Shown: one piece after another, positions 44,080 through 52,797 of the stretch
How the letters are laid out: the number at the start of each line of letters is the position of its first letter
Numbering within the stretch: the stretch's first letter is position 1
NCBI RefSeq assembly: GCF_004345855.1
Contig: NZ_SLXN01000003.1
Span: 186,001 to 250,000, forward strand
Source of the DNA: Sphingomonas sp. BK235
GTDB taxonomy: Bacteria; Pseudomonadota; Alphaproteobacteria; Sphingomonadales; Sphingomonadaceae
Length of the DNA stretch: 64,000 bases
Direction of reading: 5' to 3'
Program-made: the position numbers and the translations under genes
The notes under the pieces: model-generated
What the model was told of the DNA's origin: nothing
Database searches by the model: none
Seen by the model: the letters and a program-made list of their open reading frames with translations, nothing else

Positions 44080-44706
44080 ATGCGTTCGGACAATTGTCCT
44101 CCCTTGGCCCTAATTCTCGCCCCCGCGACCGAGCGCGATCGGATCGCGGGCGCGCTGGCGCAAATCGGCTGGCACGCCGCCGCACCCGTGGCGGGGGCGG
44201 CGCTTCGCCCCGAGGTGATCCTGTGTGCGGTGGACGAGGGCGGGCGCGCTGCCGCGACGCTGCGCGCCGGTGCGATCGAGCTGGCGCAGGTGCCGGTGGT
44301 CGCGCTCGCCTCGGCCGAGTGGATCGCGGCGACCGACTGGCGCGGCGCCGGCTATGACGCCGCGGTCGACCGCGCGGCCTCGCCCGCGGCGCTCGCGGAC
44401 GCGCTCGGCGCGTGGCGTCGCGACGAGACGCTGGCGACGCTCGACCGGCTGGAGGCGACCTTCGGCAGCCACGCCTTCGGCGATCTGCTGCGCAGTTTCC
44501 GGCGGCTGCTGGAACGCGTCCGCGACGATCGCGACGATGCCGCGATCGCGGCGCTGGCGCATCGCGTCGCCGGGATCGCGGGGACGCTCGGCTTCGCCGC
44601 GCTGGGGCAGTGGTGGCTGCGCTTCTCCGAGGGCGAGGTGGAACTCGCCGGCACCGCGCGCCGTGCCGCCGCGCACGCCATCGCCACGCTCGACCGGCGC
44701 GGCTGA
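44080..44706 (+). CDS. Hpt phosphotransfer protein with N-terminal pseudo-receiver
   Basis: From the ATG at 44080 (GGAG 7 bases ahead) the protein has 208 residues; a TTG at 44056 is a possible earlier start. Residues 1-110 follow the receiver fold (LALILAPATERDRIAGALA, PVVALASAEWIAA) but lack the acidic pocket and phospho-acceptor Asp. Residues 115-205 are a four-helix Hpt domain with the phospho-His motif ALAHRVAGIAGTLGF, equivalent to AHxLKGxAxxxG, though the lysine is Val-Ala here. It is divergent from the NarL/hybrid-kinase operon and is the obvious phosphotransfer partner of that kinase. Confidence 0.8.
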   Translation: MRSDNCPPLALILAPATERDRIAGALAQIGWHAAAPVAGAALRPEVILCAVDEGGRAAATLRAGAIELAQVPVVALASAEWIAATDWRGAGYDAAVDRAASPAALADALGAWRRDETLATLDRLEATFGSHAFGDLLRSFRRLLERVRDDRDDAAIAALAHRVAGIAGTLGFAALGQWWLRFSEGEVELAGTARRAAAHAIATLDRRG

Positions 44707-44715
44707 GCCTCGACG

Positions 44716-45657
44716 TCAGTCCGTCAGCGGCGCGACGTCGACGCTGACGTGCATCGCCTGCGCGCCCGAGCCGAGCACCACGCCGTCGACCGGCGCGATC
44801 TCGGCGTAATCGCGCCCGATCGCGACCAGCACATGGTCGCTGGCCATCCAGATGCCGTTGGTCGGGTCCAGCCCGATCCAGCCGCGCGCCGGCCCGCACC
44901 ACAGCAGCACCCAGGCATGGGTGGCGTCGGCGCCGACCAGCCGCTCCTGGCCGGGCGGGGGCAGGGTGCGGATATAGCCGGAGGCATAGGCCGCCGGCAG
45001 CCCGCAGCCGCGCAGCCCCGCGATCATCACCTGCGCGAAATCCTGGCAGACGCCGCGGCGCTGACGAAACGCCTGATGCGGCGGCGTGTCGACCAGCGTG
45101 GCGGTGGGATCGAAGGTGAAGTCGCGCTGGATCCGCCGCGCCAGCGCGATCCCCGCCTCGAGCGCGTTGCGCCCGGGGTCGAGTTCCTCGCGGCAATAGG
45201 CCGCGATCGCCGGATCGAGCGGGATCAGCGGCGAGGGGTAGAGATAGGCCGCCGGACCGGCCGCGGAGAGATCGGCGACGCCGCGCGCGAGCGTGGCAAC
45301 CTCGGCGAGGCTGGGGTCCGTCGCCGCGGGGACGGGCACGTCGCGCGCGATCGTCACACGCGCGCGGCTCTCGATCGTCAGCGAGCGCACCGGCTCCTCG
45401 ATCACCAGCCGCTCGACATGTGCGAGCCCCGCCTCGGCGCGCGCGGGCTGGACGCGACCCGCGGGCGCGACCGTCAGGGCGAAGGATTCCACGCGCTGCC
45501 CGGGCCAGTCGATCGGGCGCAGCCGCAGGTTGCAGCGCGCGAACTTGACCGCATTGCCGTAATCGAAGCGCGTCACATGATGGATGTCGTAGCGGATCGG
45601 TGACGTCACCGCCGCGCTCTCGCCGCTGATCGCCGCGCTGGCAAGCGTCGCGTTCAC
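44716..45657 (-). CDS. Transglutaminase-like cysteine peptidase family protein
   Basis: The protein has 313 residues. A bacterial transglutaminase N-terminal domain (YDIHHVTRFDYGNAVKFARC) is followed by the catalytic core: Cys in RRGVCQDFAQVMIAGLRG, His in ADATHAWVLLW, and Asp in GWIGLDPTNG. There is no signal peptide. Its start overlaps the ATP-grasp/alpha-E gene by 4 bases. This trio of ATP-grasp, alpha-E and transglutaminase-like domains is a conserved bacterial group predicted from genome comparison to make and cleave a peptide or amide tag; the substrate is unknown. Confidence 0.9.
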   Translation of the reverse strand: MNATLASAAISGESAAVTSPIRYDIHHVTRFDYGNAVKFARCNLRLRPIDWPGQRVESFALTVAPAGRVQPARAEAGLAHVERLVIEEPVRSLTIESRARVTIARDVPVPAATDPSLAEVATLARGVADLSAAGPAAYLYPSPLIPLDPAIAAYCREELDPGRNALEAGIALARRIQRDFTFDPTATLVDTPPHQAFRQRRGVCQDFAQVMIAGLRGCGLPAAYASGYIRTLPPPGQERLVGADATHAWVLLWCGPARGWIGLDPTNGIWMASDHVLVAIGRDYAEIAPVDGVVLGSGAQAMHVSVDVAPLTD

Positions 45658-48125
45658 GCCAGCGTCAGCCCGCCCGCGCGCAGCGGCTCGGCGCCCTGCA
45701 GGAAATAGCGCCGCGCCACCGCGTCGGACAGCCGCCCGAGCCGTTGCTCGACCGCGAGCAGCAACTCGCCGGTCAGCGTCGCGGCCTGCTCGGGCGCGAC
45801 CATCGCGTAGAGCTCGGTCGCCTCGATCTGCTGCGCCTCGGCCATGCCGTCATCCTCCAGCACCGGCAGCCGCGCGAGATGCTCGCGGATCGCCTCGACC
45901 TGGAAGGCGAGCGCGCGCGGGTTGCCGGGATCGAGCACGACGAGGTCCAGTACGGGCACGCGCGCGATGCCGGTGAGATAGCGTTGCCGATAGCTGATCT
46001 GGCTGTCGCCCAGATCGAGCAGGGTCGAGAGATCGTCGAGCCCCGCGCCGACGGTGCCGAACACGCGCGCGGCGCGCGCGATCGCCTGCGCGCGCTCGAT
46101 CCGGCGGCCGAGGTCGTGGAAGCGCCACGCCGCGGTGCGCCCCATATGCTCGGCCGACAGCCCCGCGATCGCGGCGTAGCGGCGCTGGAGCGAGCCGGCG
46201 CGATCGAGCAGCCCGCGATGCGTGGGGAAGGGCGCGTCGAGCAGCCGCACCATGTCGGCGGAGAGCCGGTCGCGCGAGCCGCCCGCGATCCGCTGCGCGT
46301 GCGCGTTGATCGCGGCGACCGACTGCCAGCCATGGGCGCGCGCCTCCATCGCGGTGCGCGCGAACTGGGTGAGATCGGCCCGGCGCAGCGAGGGCGGCGG
46401 CGGCGCGGCGCCGGCACCGACCAGCTCGGCGACCAATTTGGCGACCGTGTCGGTGCCGAGCGCGGCGCCCGCGTCGGCGTCGATCGAATTGCCCAGCATC
46501 ACGCGGATCACCGCAAGCATCGCCTCGCCGCGCTCGAGATAGCGGCCGAGCCAGAAGAAATTGTCCGCGACCCGGCTCGGCAGCGTGCCCGGGTTGCGGC
46601 GCACGTGGAGCGTGTCGACCGCGGGCAGCAGCGACACCGGCGCCACCGTCTCGCGGCCGTGGACGCAGACGTCGGCGGACCAGCTGCCCTCGCCCATCAC
46701 CGCCGCGCGCGGGTCCGGATGGGCGCCGATCCGCGCGAAGCCGCCGGGCATGACCTGCCAGCGCCCGTCGCGGTCGCGCGCCGCGAAGACGCGCAGCGTG
46801 AAGGGGCGCGGCTCCATCCGGTCGGCGATCACCACCGGCATGGTCGAGAGGCGGACGATCTCCTGCCCGACATAATCCTGCGGGCGCCGCGCCATGTCCT
46901 CCAGCAGCGCGGCCGCCTGCGCGTCGGACAGATCGGCGCCCGCCACCGGCAGCTCGCCGGGCAGTCCCAGCGTCCGCGCCCCGAAGGCGGAGGAGAGCAG
47001 CAGCGACGGCAGCTCGGCGCGGACGTGTTCGGCCTCGCGCGGCTGCCCGCACCACCAGGTCGCGATATTGGGCAGGATCAGATCGGCCCCGGTCAGCCGC
47101 GTCGCGAGCTGGGGGAGAAAGGCGCCGAACGCCGCGCTCTCCAGCACGCCCGCCCCCGGCGCGTTGGCCAGCACGACATTGCCCGCCGCCCAGGCATCGA
47201 TCAGCCCCGGCACGCCGATGCGCGAGTGCGAGTCGAACGCGAGCGGATCGAGCAGCCGCGGGTCGAGCCGCCGCCACAGCGCGTCGACCCGCTTGAGCCC
47301 GCCGATGGTGCGGACATAGAGCCGGTCCTCCAGCGCGGCGAGATCGTCGCCCTCGACCAGCAGCAGCCCGAGATAGCGCGCGAGATGCGCCTGCTCGGGG
47401 TAACTGGGATTGTAGCGGCCGGGGGTGAGCAGGCCGATCCGCGGGTCGCTGCGGCGGCAGGCGGCGGCGAGCCCGTCGCGGAAGGCGGCGAAGAAGGGCG
47501 CGTGGCGGCGCACGTTGAGCCGGCCCTGCAACCCGCCGAGCGTGCGGCTCACCGCCAGCCGGTTCTCCAGCGCATAGCCGGCGCCGGTGGGGGTGCGCAA
47601 CTGGTCGGCGAGCACGCGCCACTCGCCCGACGGGCCGCGGCCGAGATCCACCGCGACGAAGCGCAGGTGATGGCCACCCGGCGGGGCAAGCCCCACCAGC
47701 GGGCGCAGGAAATACGGGCTGCCGGTGACCAGGGTGGCGGGCAGATGCCCGCGCTGGACCAGCTGGGCCTCGCCGTAGAGATCCTGGAGCACACGTTCGA
47801 GCAGATCGGCGCGCTGCACCACGCCGCGCTCGATCCGCGTCCATTCGTCCGCCTCGATCAGCAGCGGGATCGGGCTGACCGGCCAGGGGCGCTCGGCCTC
47901 CTCGCCGATGATGCGGAAGCCGGTGCCGATGTCGGCGGCGTGGCGCTGCACCCGCTCGCGCGCGTGGCCGAGATCGTCCCCCGCAACCGCGGCGAGTTCC
48001 TCCAGCATCGCCAGCGCGGCGGCGGGATCGCCCGCGCGCATCGCGTCGTCGGGATGGCCGGCGTAATCGTCGAGCCAGCGGCGCGCGTTGGTCCCGGCAT
48101 CGAACAGGGCAGGCTGGGTCGCCAC
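45654..48125 (-). CDS. Fused circularly permuted ATP-grasp and alpha-E (DUF403) protein
   Basis: The protein has 823 residues. Residues about 60-480 are the circularly permuted ATP-grasp domain (RIIGEEAERPWPVSPIPLLI, LLTPGRYNPSYPEQAHLARY, RPFTLRVFAARDRDG, MPGGFARIG). Residues about 510-815 are the helical alpha-E domain (RVADNFFWLGRYLERGEAML, DLGRRIERAQAI, DSQISYRQRY). In many bacteria these are two adjacent genes; here they are one frame without a stop. The ATP-grasp part predicts peptide-bond or amide ligation in the cytoplasm. The gene leads a two-gene operon with the transglutaminase. No large DUF2126-type partner gene is present in this window. Confidence 0.9.
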   Translation of the reverse strand: MATQPALFDAGTNARRWLDDYAGHPDDAMRAGDPAAALAMLEELAAVAGDDLGHARERVQRHAADIGTGFRIIGEEAERPWPVSPIPLLIEADEWTRIERGVVQRADLLERVLQDLYGEAQLVQRGHLPATLVTGSPYFLRPLVGLAPPGGHHLRFVAVDLGRGPSGEWRVLADQLRTPTGAGYALENRLAVSRTLGGLQGRLNVRRHAPFFAAFRDGLAAACRRSDPRIGLLTPGRYNPSYPEQAHLARYLGLLLVEGDDLAALEDRLYVRTIGGLKRVDALWRRLDPRLLDPLAFDSHSRIGVPGLIDAWAAGNVVLANAPGAGVLESAAFGAFLPQLATRLTGADLILPNIATWWCGQPREAEHVRAELPSLLLSSAFGARTLGLPGELPVAGADLSDAQAAALLEDMARRPQDYVGQEIVRLSTMPVVIADRMEPRPFTLRVFAARDRDGRWQVMPGGFARIGAHPDPRAAVMGEGSWSADVCVHGRETVAPVSLLPAVDTLHVRRNPGTLPSRVADNFFWLGRYLERGEAMLAVIRVMLGNSIDADAGAALGTDTVAKLVAELVGAGAAPPPPSLRRADLTQFARTAMEARAHGWQSVAAINAHAQRIAGGSRDRLSADMVRLLDAPFPTHRGLLDRAGSLQRRYAAIAGLSAEHMGRTAAWRFHDLGRRIERAQAIARAARVFGTVGAGLDDLSTLLDLGDSQISYRQRYLTGIARVPVLDLVVLDPGNPRALAFQVEAIREHLARLPVLEDDGMAEAQQIEATELYAMVAPEQAATLTGELLLAVEQRLGRLSDAVARRYFLQGAEPLRAGGLTLA

Positions 48126-48198
48126 TCGATCCTCCGTGCGCGGGCGAAGCTGACCCTAAGCGATGCCGCGGTGCAGTGCAAAGCCGCGGCGCGATCTT

Positions 48199-48879
48199 TC
48201 AACGCGCCACTGGCGCCGCGGGGTAAGCGAGCACCGCGCCGGTGTAACGCTCCACCACCGCGCTGATCGGCGCGCCGTCGGGCAGCAGCAGCAATGCGCG
48301 GTTCCCGATCACGATGTCCGTCGCGCCGATCCCGGCGCGGTCCGGCCAGCGATCGGGCGCCGGCCTGTCCGGGTGTCGCGGCAACGCCGACCAGAGGTGC
48401 CGGCTCGACAGGGTGTGACGGCGGAACTGCAGCGGCTGCGCGGCGCGGCCGAACGGCGTGTCGCTGGTGTCGAGCTGGCGATTGATGTCGGGCGTGAGCC
48501 GCGCGGGGACGTACCAATTGTCCGCGTCGGAGAGGACGTGCGTGCCGCAGCGCAGCCGGACGTGGCGATAGCCGAGCCGTTCGGTGGCGGGGACCTTGAG
48601 CAGCGCGCGGATCTCGGGCGGGGCGGGGCGCGCGTCGGCGCGGATCCGCTCGGCCGTGATCGTGGGATCGGCGGCCATGCGATGCTCGGCGCACCAGCCG
48701 TCGAGCACGAGCGTCGCGCTGTCGCTGGCCGCGAGACGGTCGCTCAGCGCGTGTAACGCCGCGTCGACGGCGAGGCGGTCCTGCGCGGTGCCGATCCAGG
48801 AGGGCGGCACCGACCCGACCGCGAGCGGGACGGCGGCGAGCGTCACGAGCGTCGGGGCGCGAAGGCGGCGGAGCGGCAT
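48199..48879 (-). CDS. Exported hypothetical protein, possibly chorismate-lyase-like fold
   Basis: The preferred start is the ATG at 48879, where a signal-like segment begins (MPLRRLRAPTLVTLAAVPLAVG), giving 226 residues; the frame is open to 48945. The central part (RCGTHVLSDADNWYVPARL, then TDTPFGRAAQPLQFRRHTL) recalls the UbiC/UTRA fold, with the NWYVPARLTPD stretch at a position like the chorismate lyase W-x-R region. Catalysis cannot be judged, and the protein appears exported, unlike UbiC. It lies between the ATP-grasp gene (73 bases) and ligD (69 bases) on the same strand. Confidence 0.55.
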   Translation of the reverse strand: MPLRRLRAPTLVTLAAVPLAVGSVPPSWIGTAQDRLAVDAALHALSDRLAASDSATLVLDGWCAEHRMAADPTITAERIRADARPAPPEIRALLKVPATERLGYRHVRLRCGTHVLSDADNWYVPARLTPDINRQLDTSDTPFGRAAQPLQFRRHTLSSRHLWSALPRHPDRPAPDRWPDRAGIGATDIVIGNRALLLLPDGAPISAVVERYTGAVLAYPAAPVAR

Positions 48880-48948
48880 CCGTCCATTATAGCGGTAGCC
48901 GGGCGCTAAAATCCCTCGCGCGCGCGGGGAGGAGTTTGCCGCCACGCC

Positions 48949-51435
48949 TCACACTTCGGGCAGCACCTGATCCGCGACGCCCCAGCCCTTGAGCGAGCGG
49001 CCGTTGGCGCGCGCGATCAGTTCGGCGGCGTCGCCGACGTGCCAGCGCGCCGCGGTGTCGAGGTCGCGCAGCTCGGTCCAGGACACCGGCGCGGCCACCG
49101 GGGCACCGGCGCGGGCGCGCGCGGCATAGGGCATGATCGCGGTCGCGCCGCGCTGGTTGCGCAGATAGTCGATGAAGATGCGGCCCTTGCGCTTAGCCTT
49201 GCTCATGTTGGCGACGAAGCGCTCGGGCTCGGCCTGCGCCAGCGCGCGCGCGAAGCGCTCGGCGAAGTCGCGCACCGCGGGCCATTCCGCCGCGGGCGTC
49301 AGCGGCACCACGACATGGACGCCCTTGCCGCCCGACAGCAGCGGGAAGCTGGTCAGGCCGAGCTCGGCGAGCTGCTCCTTGAGATGCTCGGCGGCGCGCT
49401 TCGTGTCGGCGAAGTCGAGGCCCTCGTCGGGGTCCAGGTCGAACACCATGCGATCGGGCCGCTCCAGCTCGGCGACCGTCGAGCCCCAGCCGTGGAACTC
49501 GATCGTCCCCATCTGCACGCAGGCGACGAGGCCGTCCGCCGAGTCGACGTAGAGGTAGTTCTCGGTCGAGCCGTCCTTCTCGCGGATCGGCACCTGGTGC
49601 ACGGTGTCGCCGAACGAGCCGGCGTCGTGCTTCTGGAAGAAGCAGTGCTTGGCGCGTCCCTGCGGGCATCGCACCAGGCTGACCGGGCGGTGGCCGACCC
49701 AGGGGAGCATGATCCCGGCGACGGCGAGATAATGATCGGCGAGGTCGCCCTTGGTCACCTCGCTCTCGGGGAAGATGACGCGGTCCCGGCTCGACACCTT
49801 GATCGACGTGGTCGGCGCTGCGGCCGCCTTCGGCGCGGGCGCGGGCCGCTCCACCACCACTTCCGCGGCCTTCTTGTCACCGCGCAGGCCGAGGAAGCTG
49901 GGGTGGCGCAGCACGCCCTCGGGAGTGGTCTCGGTGAAGGCGATCTCGGCCACGAGCTTCGGGCTGACCCAACGCGCCCCGCGTACCGCCGCGCGCGGCG
50001 CCGCGACCGTCGGCGTCTTGCGCTCGAGTTTCTCGAGTTGGGCGGTCAGCTCCTCGATCAGCGCGCCCGAGAAGCCGGTCCCGACCTTGCCGGCGTAGCG
50101 CAGTTCGCCGCCCTCGTTGACGCCGAGCAGCAGCGAGCGGAAGCCGCGGCGCTTGTCCGACGGCGTCCAACCGACCACGACGAACTCCTGCCGGCGGGTA
50201 CATTTTACCTTGAGCCACGCCTGGGTGCGCTTGCCGCGATAGGGCGCGTCGGCCTTCTTCGAGACGATCCCCTCGAAGCCCTCGCGGCACATCGTCTCGA
50301 ACAATCGCTCGCCCGCGCCGATGACATGCTCGGCGAACTGGAGCCGCTCCTCGCCCGCGCCGACCAACGCGCGCAGCCGCTCCTTGCGCTGGACGTTGGC
50401 GAGCCCGCGCAAATCCTCGCCGTCCTGCTCGAGTAGGTCGAAGGCGAAGAGCGTCATCGCGCCGCCCCCGCTGATCGCGTCCTTGAGCGTCGAGAAATCG
50501 GGGCGTCCGTCCTTGAAGGCGACGATCTCGCCGTCGATCAGCGCACTGCCGACCGGGAGCGCGCCCGCGGCCGAGGCGATCCCGCCGAACTTGTCGGTCC
50601 AGTCCAGGCCGTTGCGCGTGTAGACCTTGGCCTTTCCGTCGGCGACCGCGACGAGTGCGCGATAGCCGTCGTACTTTACCTCATGTATCCAGTCGCTGCC
50701 ACCCGGCACCGAATCGACCAAGGTGCAGAGCTGCGGTGGCTCATAGGCGGGCGGGGCGGCCTTGCGCGCGCGTTTGCGCGACCTGGCCTTGGCAGGTTTC
50801 GCTCTCGCTGCGGCGGCCTGCTCGTGCGGCGGCGCACCCTCGGCGATCTCCTGCATCGTGCGGCCGGTCGCGACGCTGGTCAGCGCGGTCTCGACCAGCG
50901 TGTCGGTCCCGCCGGCGTAGGCGTCGTCGATCTTGCGCAGCAGCCAGTTCTCGTTCTTCTCCTTCCCGCGCGGGCGCAGCCGGATGAGCAGCCACTCGCC
51001 CTTCATCCGCTCGCCGTCGAGCACGAAATGGAGATGACCCTTGTCGAGGTCGCGCGCGCTCTTGCCCGCGATCGGCGACCAGGTGCCGCGGTCCCACAGC
51101 ATCACCGTGCCGCCGCCATATTCGCCCTTGGGGATCGTGCCCTCGAACGTGGCGTAGGAGAGCGGATGGTCCTCGGTGCGCACCGCGAGCCGCTTCTCGT
51201 CGGGATCGAGGCTGGGACCGCGCGTCACCGCCCAGCTCTTGAGCACGCCGTCGAGTTCGAGCCGGAAGTCCCAGTGCAGGCGCGTGGCGTCGTGCTTCTG
51301 CACCATGAAGCTGTTGCCGTTGCCCGGTGCGAGCGTGCCGGCGGGCTCGGCGGTGCGGGTGAAGTCGCGCTTGGCGTTGTAGCGCGCGAGCGGATCGGCG
51401 GGGGAGGGCGCGGCCTCGCCTTTCTTCCTCGTCAC
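48949..51435 (-). CDS. ligD: NHEJ multifunctional DNA ligase LigD
   Basis: The protein has 828 residues with the three LigD domains in the order phosphoesterase, ligase, polymerase. The N-terminal 3'-phosphoesterase (about 30-195) has FMVQKHDATRLHWDFRLELDG and FEGTIPKGEYGGG. The ATP-dependent ligase (about 240-530) has the adenylated Lys near 252 in HEVKYDGYRAL, and FEGIVSKKADAPYRGKR. The C-terminal primase/polymerase (about 550-828) has VFDLDPDEGLDFA and LSGGKGVHVVVPL. It repairs double-strand breaks together with Ku, whose gene lies 349 bases upstream on the same strand. Two Lys/Ala/Pro-rich linkers join the domains. Confidence 0.95.
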   Translation of the reverse strand: MTRKKGEAAPSPADPLARYNAKRDFTRTAEPAGTLAPGNGNSFMVQKHDATRLHWDFRLELDGVLKSWAVTRGPSLDPDEKRLAVRTEDHPLSYATFEGTIPKGEYGGGTVMLWDRGTWSPIAGKSARDLDKGHLHFVLDGERMKGEWLLIRLRPRGKEKNENWLLRKIDDAYAGGTDTLVETALTSVATGRTMQEIAEGAPPHEQAAAARAKPAKARSRKRARKAAPPAYEPPQLCTLVDSVPGGSDWIHEVKYDGYRALVAVADGKAKVYTRNGLDWTDKFGGIASAAGALPVGSALIDGEIVAFKDGRPDFSTLKDAISGGGAMTLFAFDLLEQDGEDLRGLANVQRKERLRALVGAGEERLQFAEHVIGAGERLFETMCREGFEGIVSKKADAPYRGKRTQAWLKVKCTRRQEFVVVGWTPSDKRRGFRSLLLGVNEGGELRYAGKVGTGFSGALIEELTAQLEKLERKTPTVAAPRAAVRGARWVSPKLVAEIAFTETTPEGVLRHPSFLGLRGDKKAAEVVVERPAPAPKAAAAPTTSIKVSSRDRVIFPESEVTKGDLADHYLAVAGIMLPWVGHRPVSLVRCPQGRAKHCFFQKHDAGSFGDTVHQVPIREKDGSTENYLYVDSADGLVACVQMGTIEFHGWGSTVAELERPDRMVFDLDPDEGLDFADTKRAAEHLKEQLAELGLTSFPLLSGGKGVHVVVPLTPAAEWPAVRDFAERFARALAQAEPERFVANMSKAKRKGRIFIDYLRNQRGATAIMPYAARARAGAPVAAPVSWTELRDLDTAARWHVGDAAELIARANGRSLKGWGVADQVLPEV

Positions 51436-51784
51436 GCGACCCGATCCTCATGCGGGTGGCCGCTGCGATACGCGATCGCCCCAACCACCACCGTCATCCC
51501 GGACTTGGTCCGGGATCCACGGGTCCAGACCCAAAAAGGTTTATTGTCGCGGAAGCGACTTGCCCCGTCATCCCGGGCTTGACCCGGGATCCATGGCGCC
51601 GCGAGAGCCGTCCGCGTTGCTCTCGCGGCGCCATGGATCACGGCCCTAGGCCGGGATGACGGTGATGAAAGACTAAGCCGCCTTTTGGGTCCGGACCAAC
51701 GGTGCCGCATACTCAGAAAGGGTTGCTCGCGTGGACGAGTGGATCCCGGACCAAGTCCGGGATGACGGAGGCGGGGAGTGACCC
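51436..51784. other. 349-base gap between ligD and ku
   Basis: The gap holds four units of the GTCATCCCGG palindromic repeat family (51492-51768) and no convincing gene. Because ku and ligD are otherwise normally adjacent and co-directional, the repeats interrupt what would be a compact operon. Confidence 0.7.
51492..51768. repeat. Cluster of four palindromic repeat units between ligD and ku
   Basis: Units lie at 51492-51520 and 51566-51594 (one orientation) and about 51632-51662 and 51739-51768 (inverse). The outer two match the 6928 and 31825 families. The inner two are a variant (CCCGGGCTTGACCCGGG / CGGCCCTAGGCCGGG) flanked by a GCGCCGCGAGAGC inverted repeat (51596-51630). This looks like one inverted doublet nested inside another. 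Confidence 0.8.
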
Positions 51785-52690
51785 TCACGCGCTCTTCTTC
51801 GCCGCCGGCTTGCGCGCCGCCGGCTTCTTCGCCGGCGCGCGCTTCGTCGCCGGCTTCGCACCGGCCTTGCCCGCGCGCGCGTTCTCGTTGGCCGCGCCGC
51901 GCGAGCCCTCCATCGACTTCTTCAGCGCGGCCATGAGGTCGACCACGTTCGAGCCCGAGCGCCCGCCACCCTCGTCCTTGTCCTCGATGATCTTGCGCCC
52001 GTGCGCCTTGCGCTTGCGCTCGATCAGCCCGCGCAACGCGTCGACGTAGCGGTCGTGGAACTCCTGCGGGTCGAAGGCGCCGCTCTTCTTCTCGATCAGC
52101 GCCTCGGCGAGGTCGAGCAGCTCGGGGTCGGGCTTCTCGTCGGGGATGTCGCGGAAATAGCCCTGCGCCTTGTTGACCTCGTCGGCGTAGCGCAGCGTCT
52201 CCAGCACCATGCCGCGCCCGCACGGTTTGAGGCTGACGACATATTCGCGCCCGCGCATCGCCAATTGCCCCAGCCCGACCTTCTTGGTCCGCCGCAGCGC
52301 CTCGCGCAGCACGATGAACGCTTCCTCGGCGAGATCGTCGGCGGGGACGACGAAATAGGGCTTCTCGTAATAGAGCACGTCGATGTCGCTGGCATCGACG
52401 AACTGGGTGAGCTCCAGCGTCTTCTTCGACTCGAGCTTGACCGCGTCGATCTCGTCCTGCTCGAGCAGGACATATTCGCCCTTCTCGACCTCGAAGCCCT
52501 TGACGATCTCGTCGGTGTCGACCGGGCCCATGCCCGGCACCACCTTCTCATATTTGATCCGCTTGCCCGAGGGTTCGTGGATCTGGTGGAAGCTGACCTG
52601 CGCGCCCGACTTGGTCGCCGAGTAGATCTCCACCGGGATCGAGACCAGCGCGAGCCGGATCTGTCCCTGCCAATATGCCCGCGCGGCCAT
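51785..52690 (-). CDS. ku: Ku protein of bacterial non-homologous end joining
   Basis: From the ATG at 52690 (AAGGGAA 5-6 bases ahead) the protein has 301 residues; the frame extends to a TTG at 52720. The Ku core (about 1-260) is complete: YWQGQIRLALVSIPVEIYSA, then QVSFHQIHEPSGKRIKYEKV, and DVLYYEKPYFVVP. The C-terminal tail (about 255-301) is Lys/Ala/Pro-rich (KKPAARKPAAKKSA), as in many Ku proteins where it modulates DNA binding. It forms a homodimeric ring on DNA ends and recruits LigD, encoded downstream. Confidence 0.95.
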   Translation of the reverse strand: MAARAYWQGQIRLALVSIPVEIYSATKSGAQVSFHQIHEPSGKRIKYEKVVPGMGPVDTDEIVKGFEVEKGEYVLLEQDEIDAVKLESKKTLELTQFVDASDIDVLYYEKPYFVVPADDLAEEAFIVLREALRRTKKVGLGQLAMRGREYVVSLKPCGRGMVLETLRYADEVNKAQGYFRDIPDEKPDPELLDLAEALIEKKSGAFDPQEFHDRYVDALRGLIERKRKAHGRKIIEDKDEGGGRSGSNVVDLMAALKKSMEGSRGAANENARAGKAGAKPATKRAPAKKPAARKPAAKKSA

Positions 52691-52797
52691 GTCGCTTCCC
52701 TTGTTCCGGAGGCGATTCAATCATTTGCTGCCGAGCGGGTTCCCTCGGCCCGGGTCACGCCCGATCGGGCGTGGAAATCGCGGCCCTTTTCGCCTAG

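Noticed and set aside
45744..48266. 840-codon plus-strand open frame opposite the ATP-grasp/alpha-E gene
   Set aside because: Shadow composition with no recognisable domain.
51492..51768. Repeated GTCATCCCGG units considered as a CRISPR array
   Set aside because: Units are in both orientations, unequally spaced, internally palindromic and found elsewhere singly. There are no cas genes.
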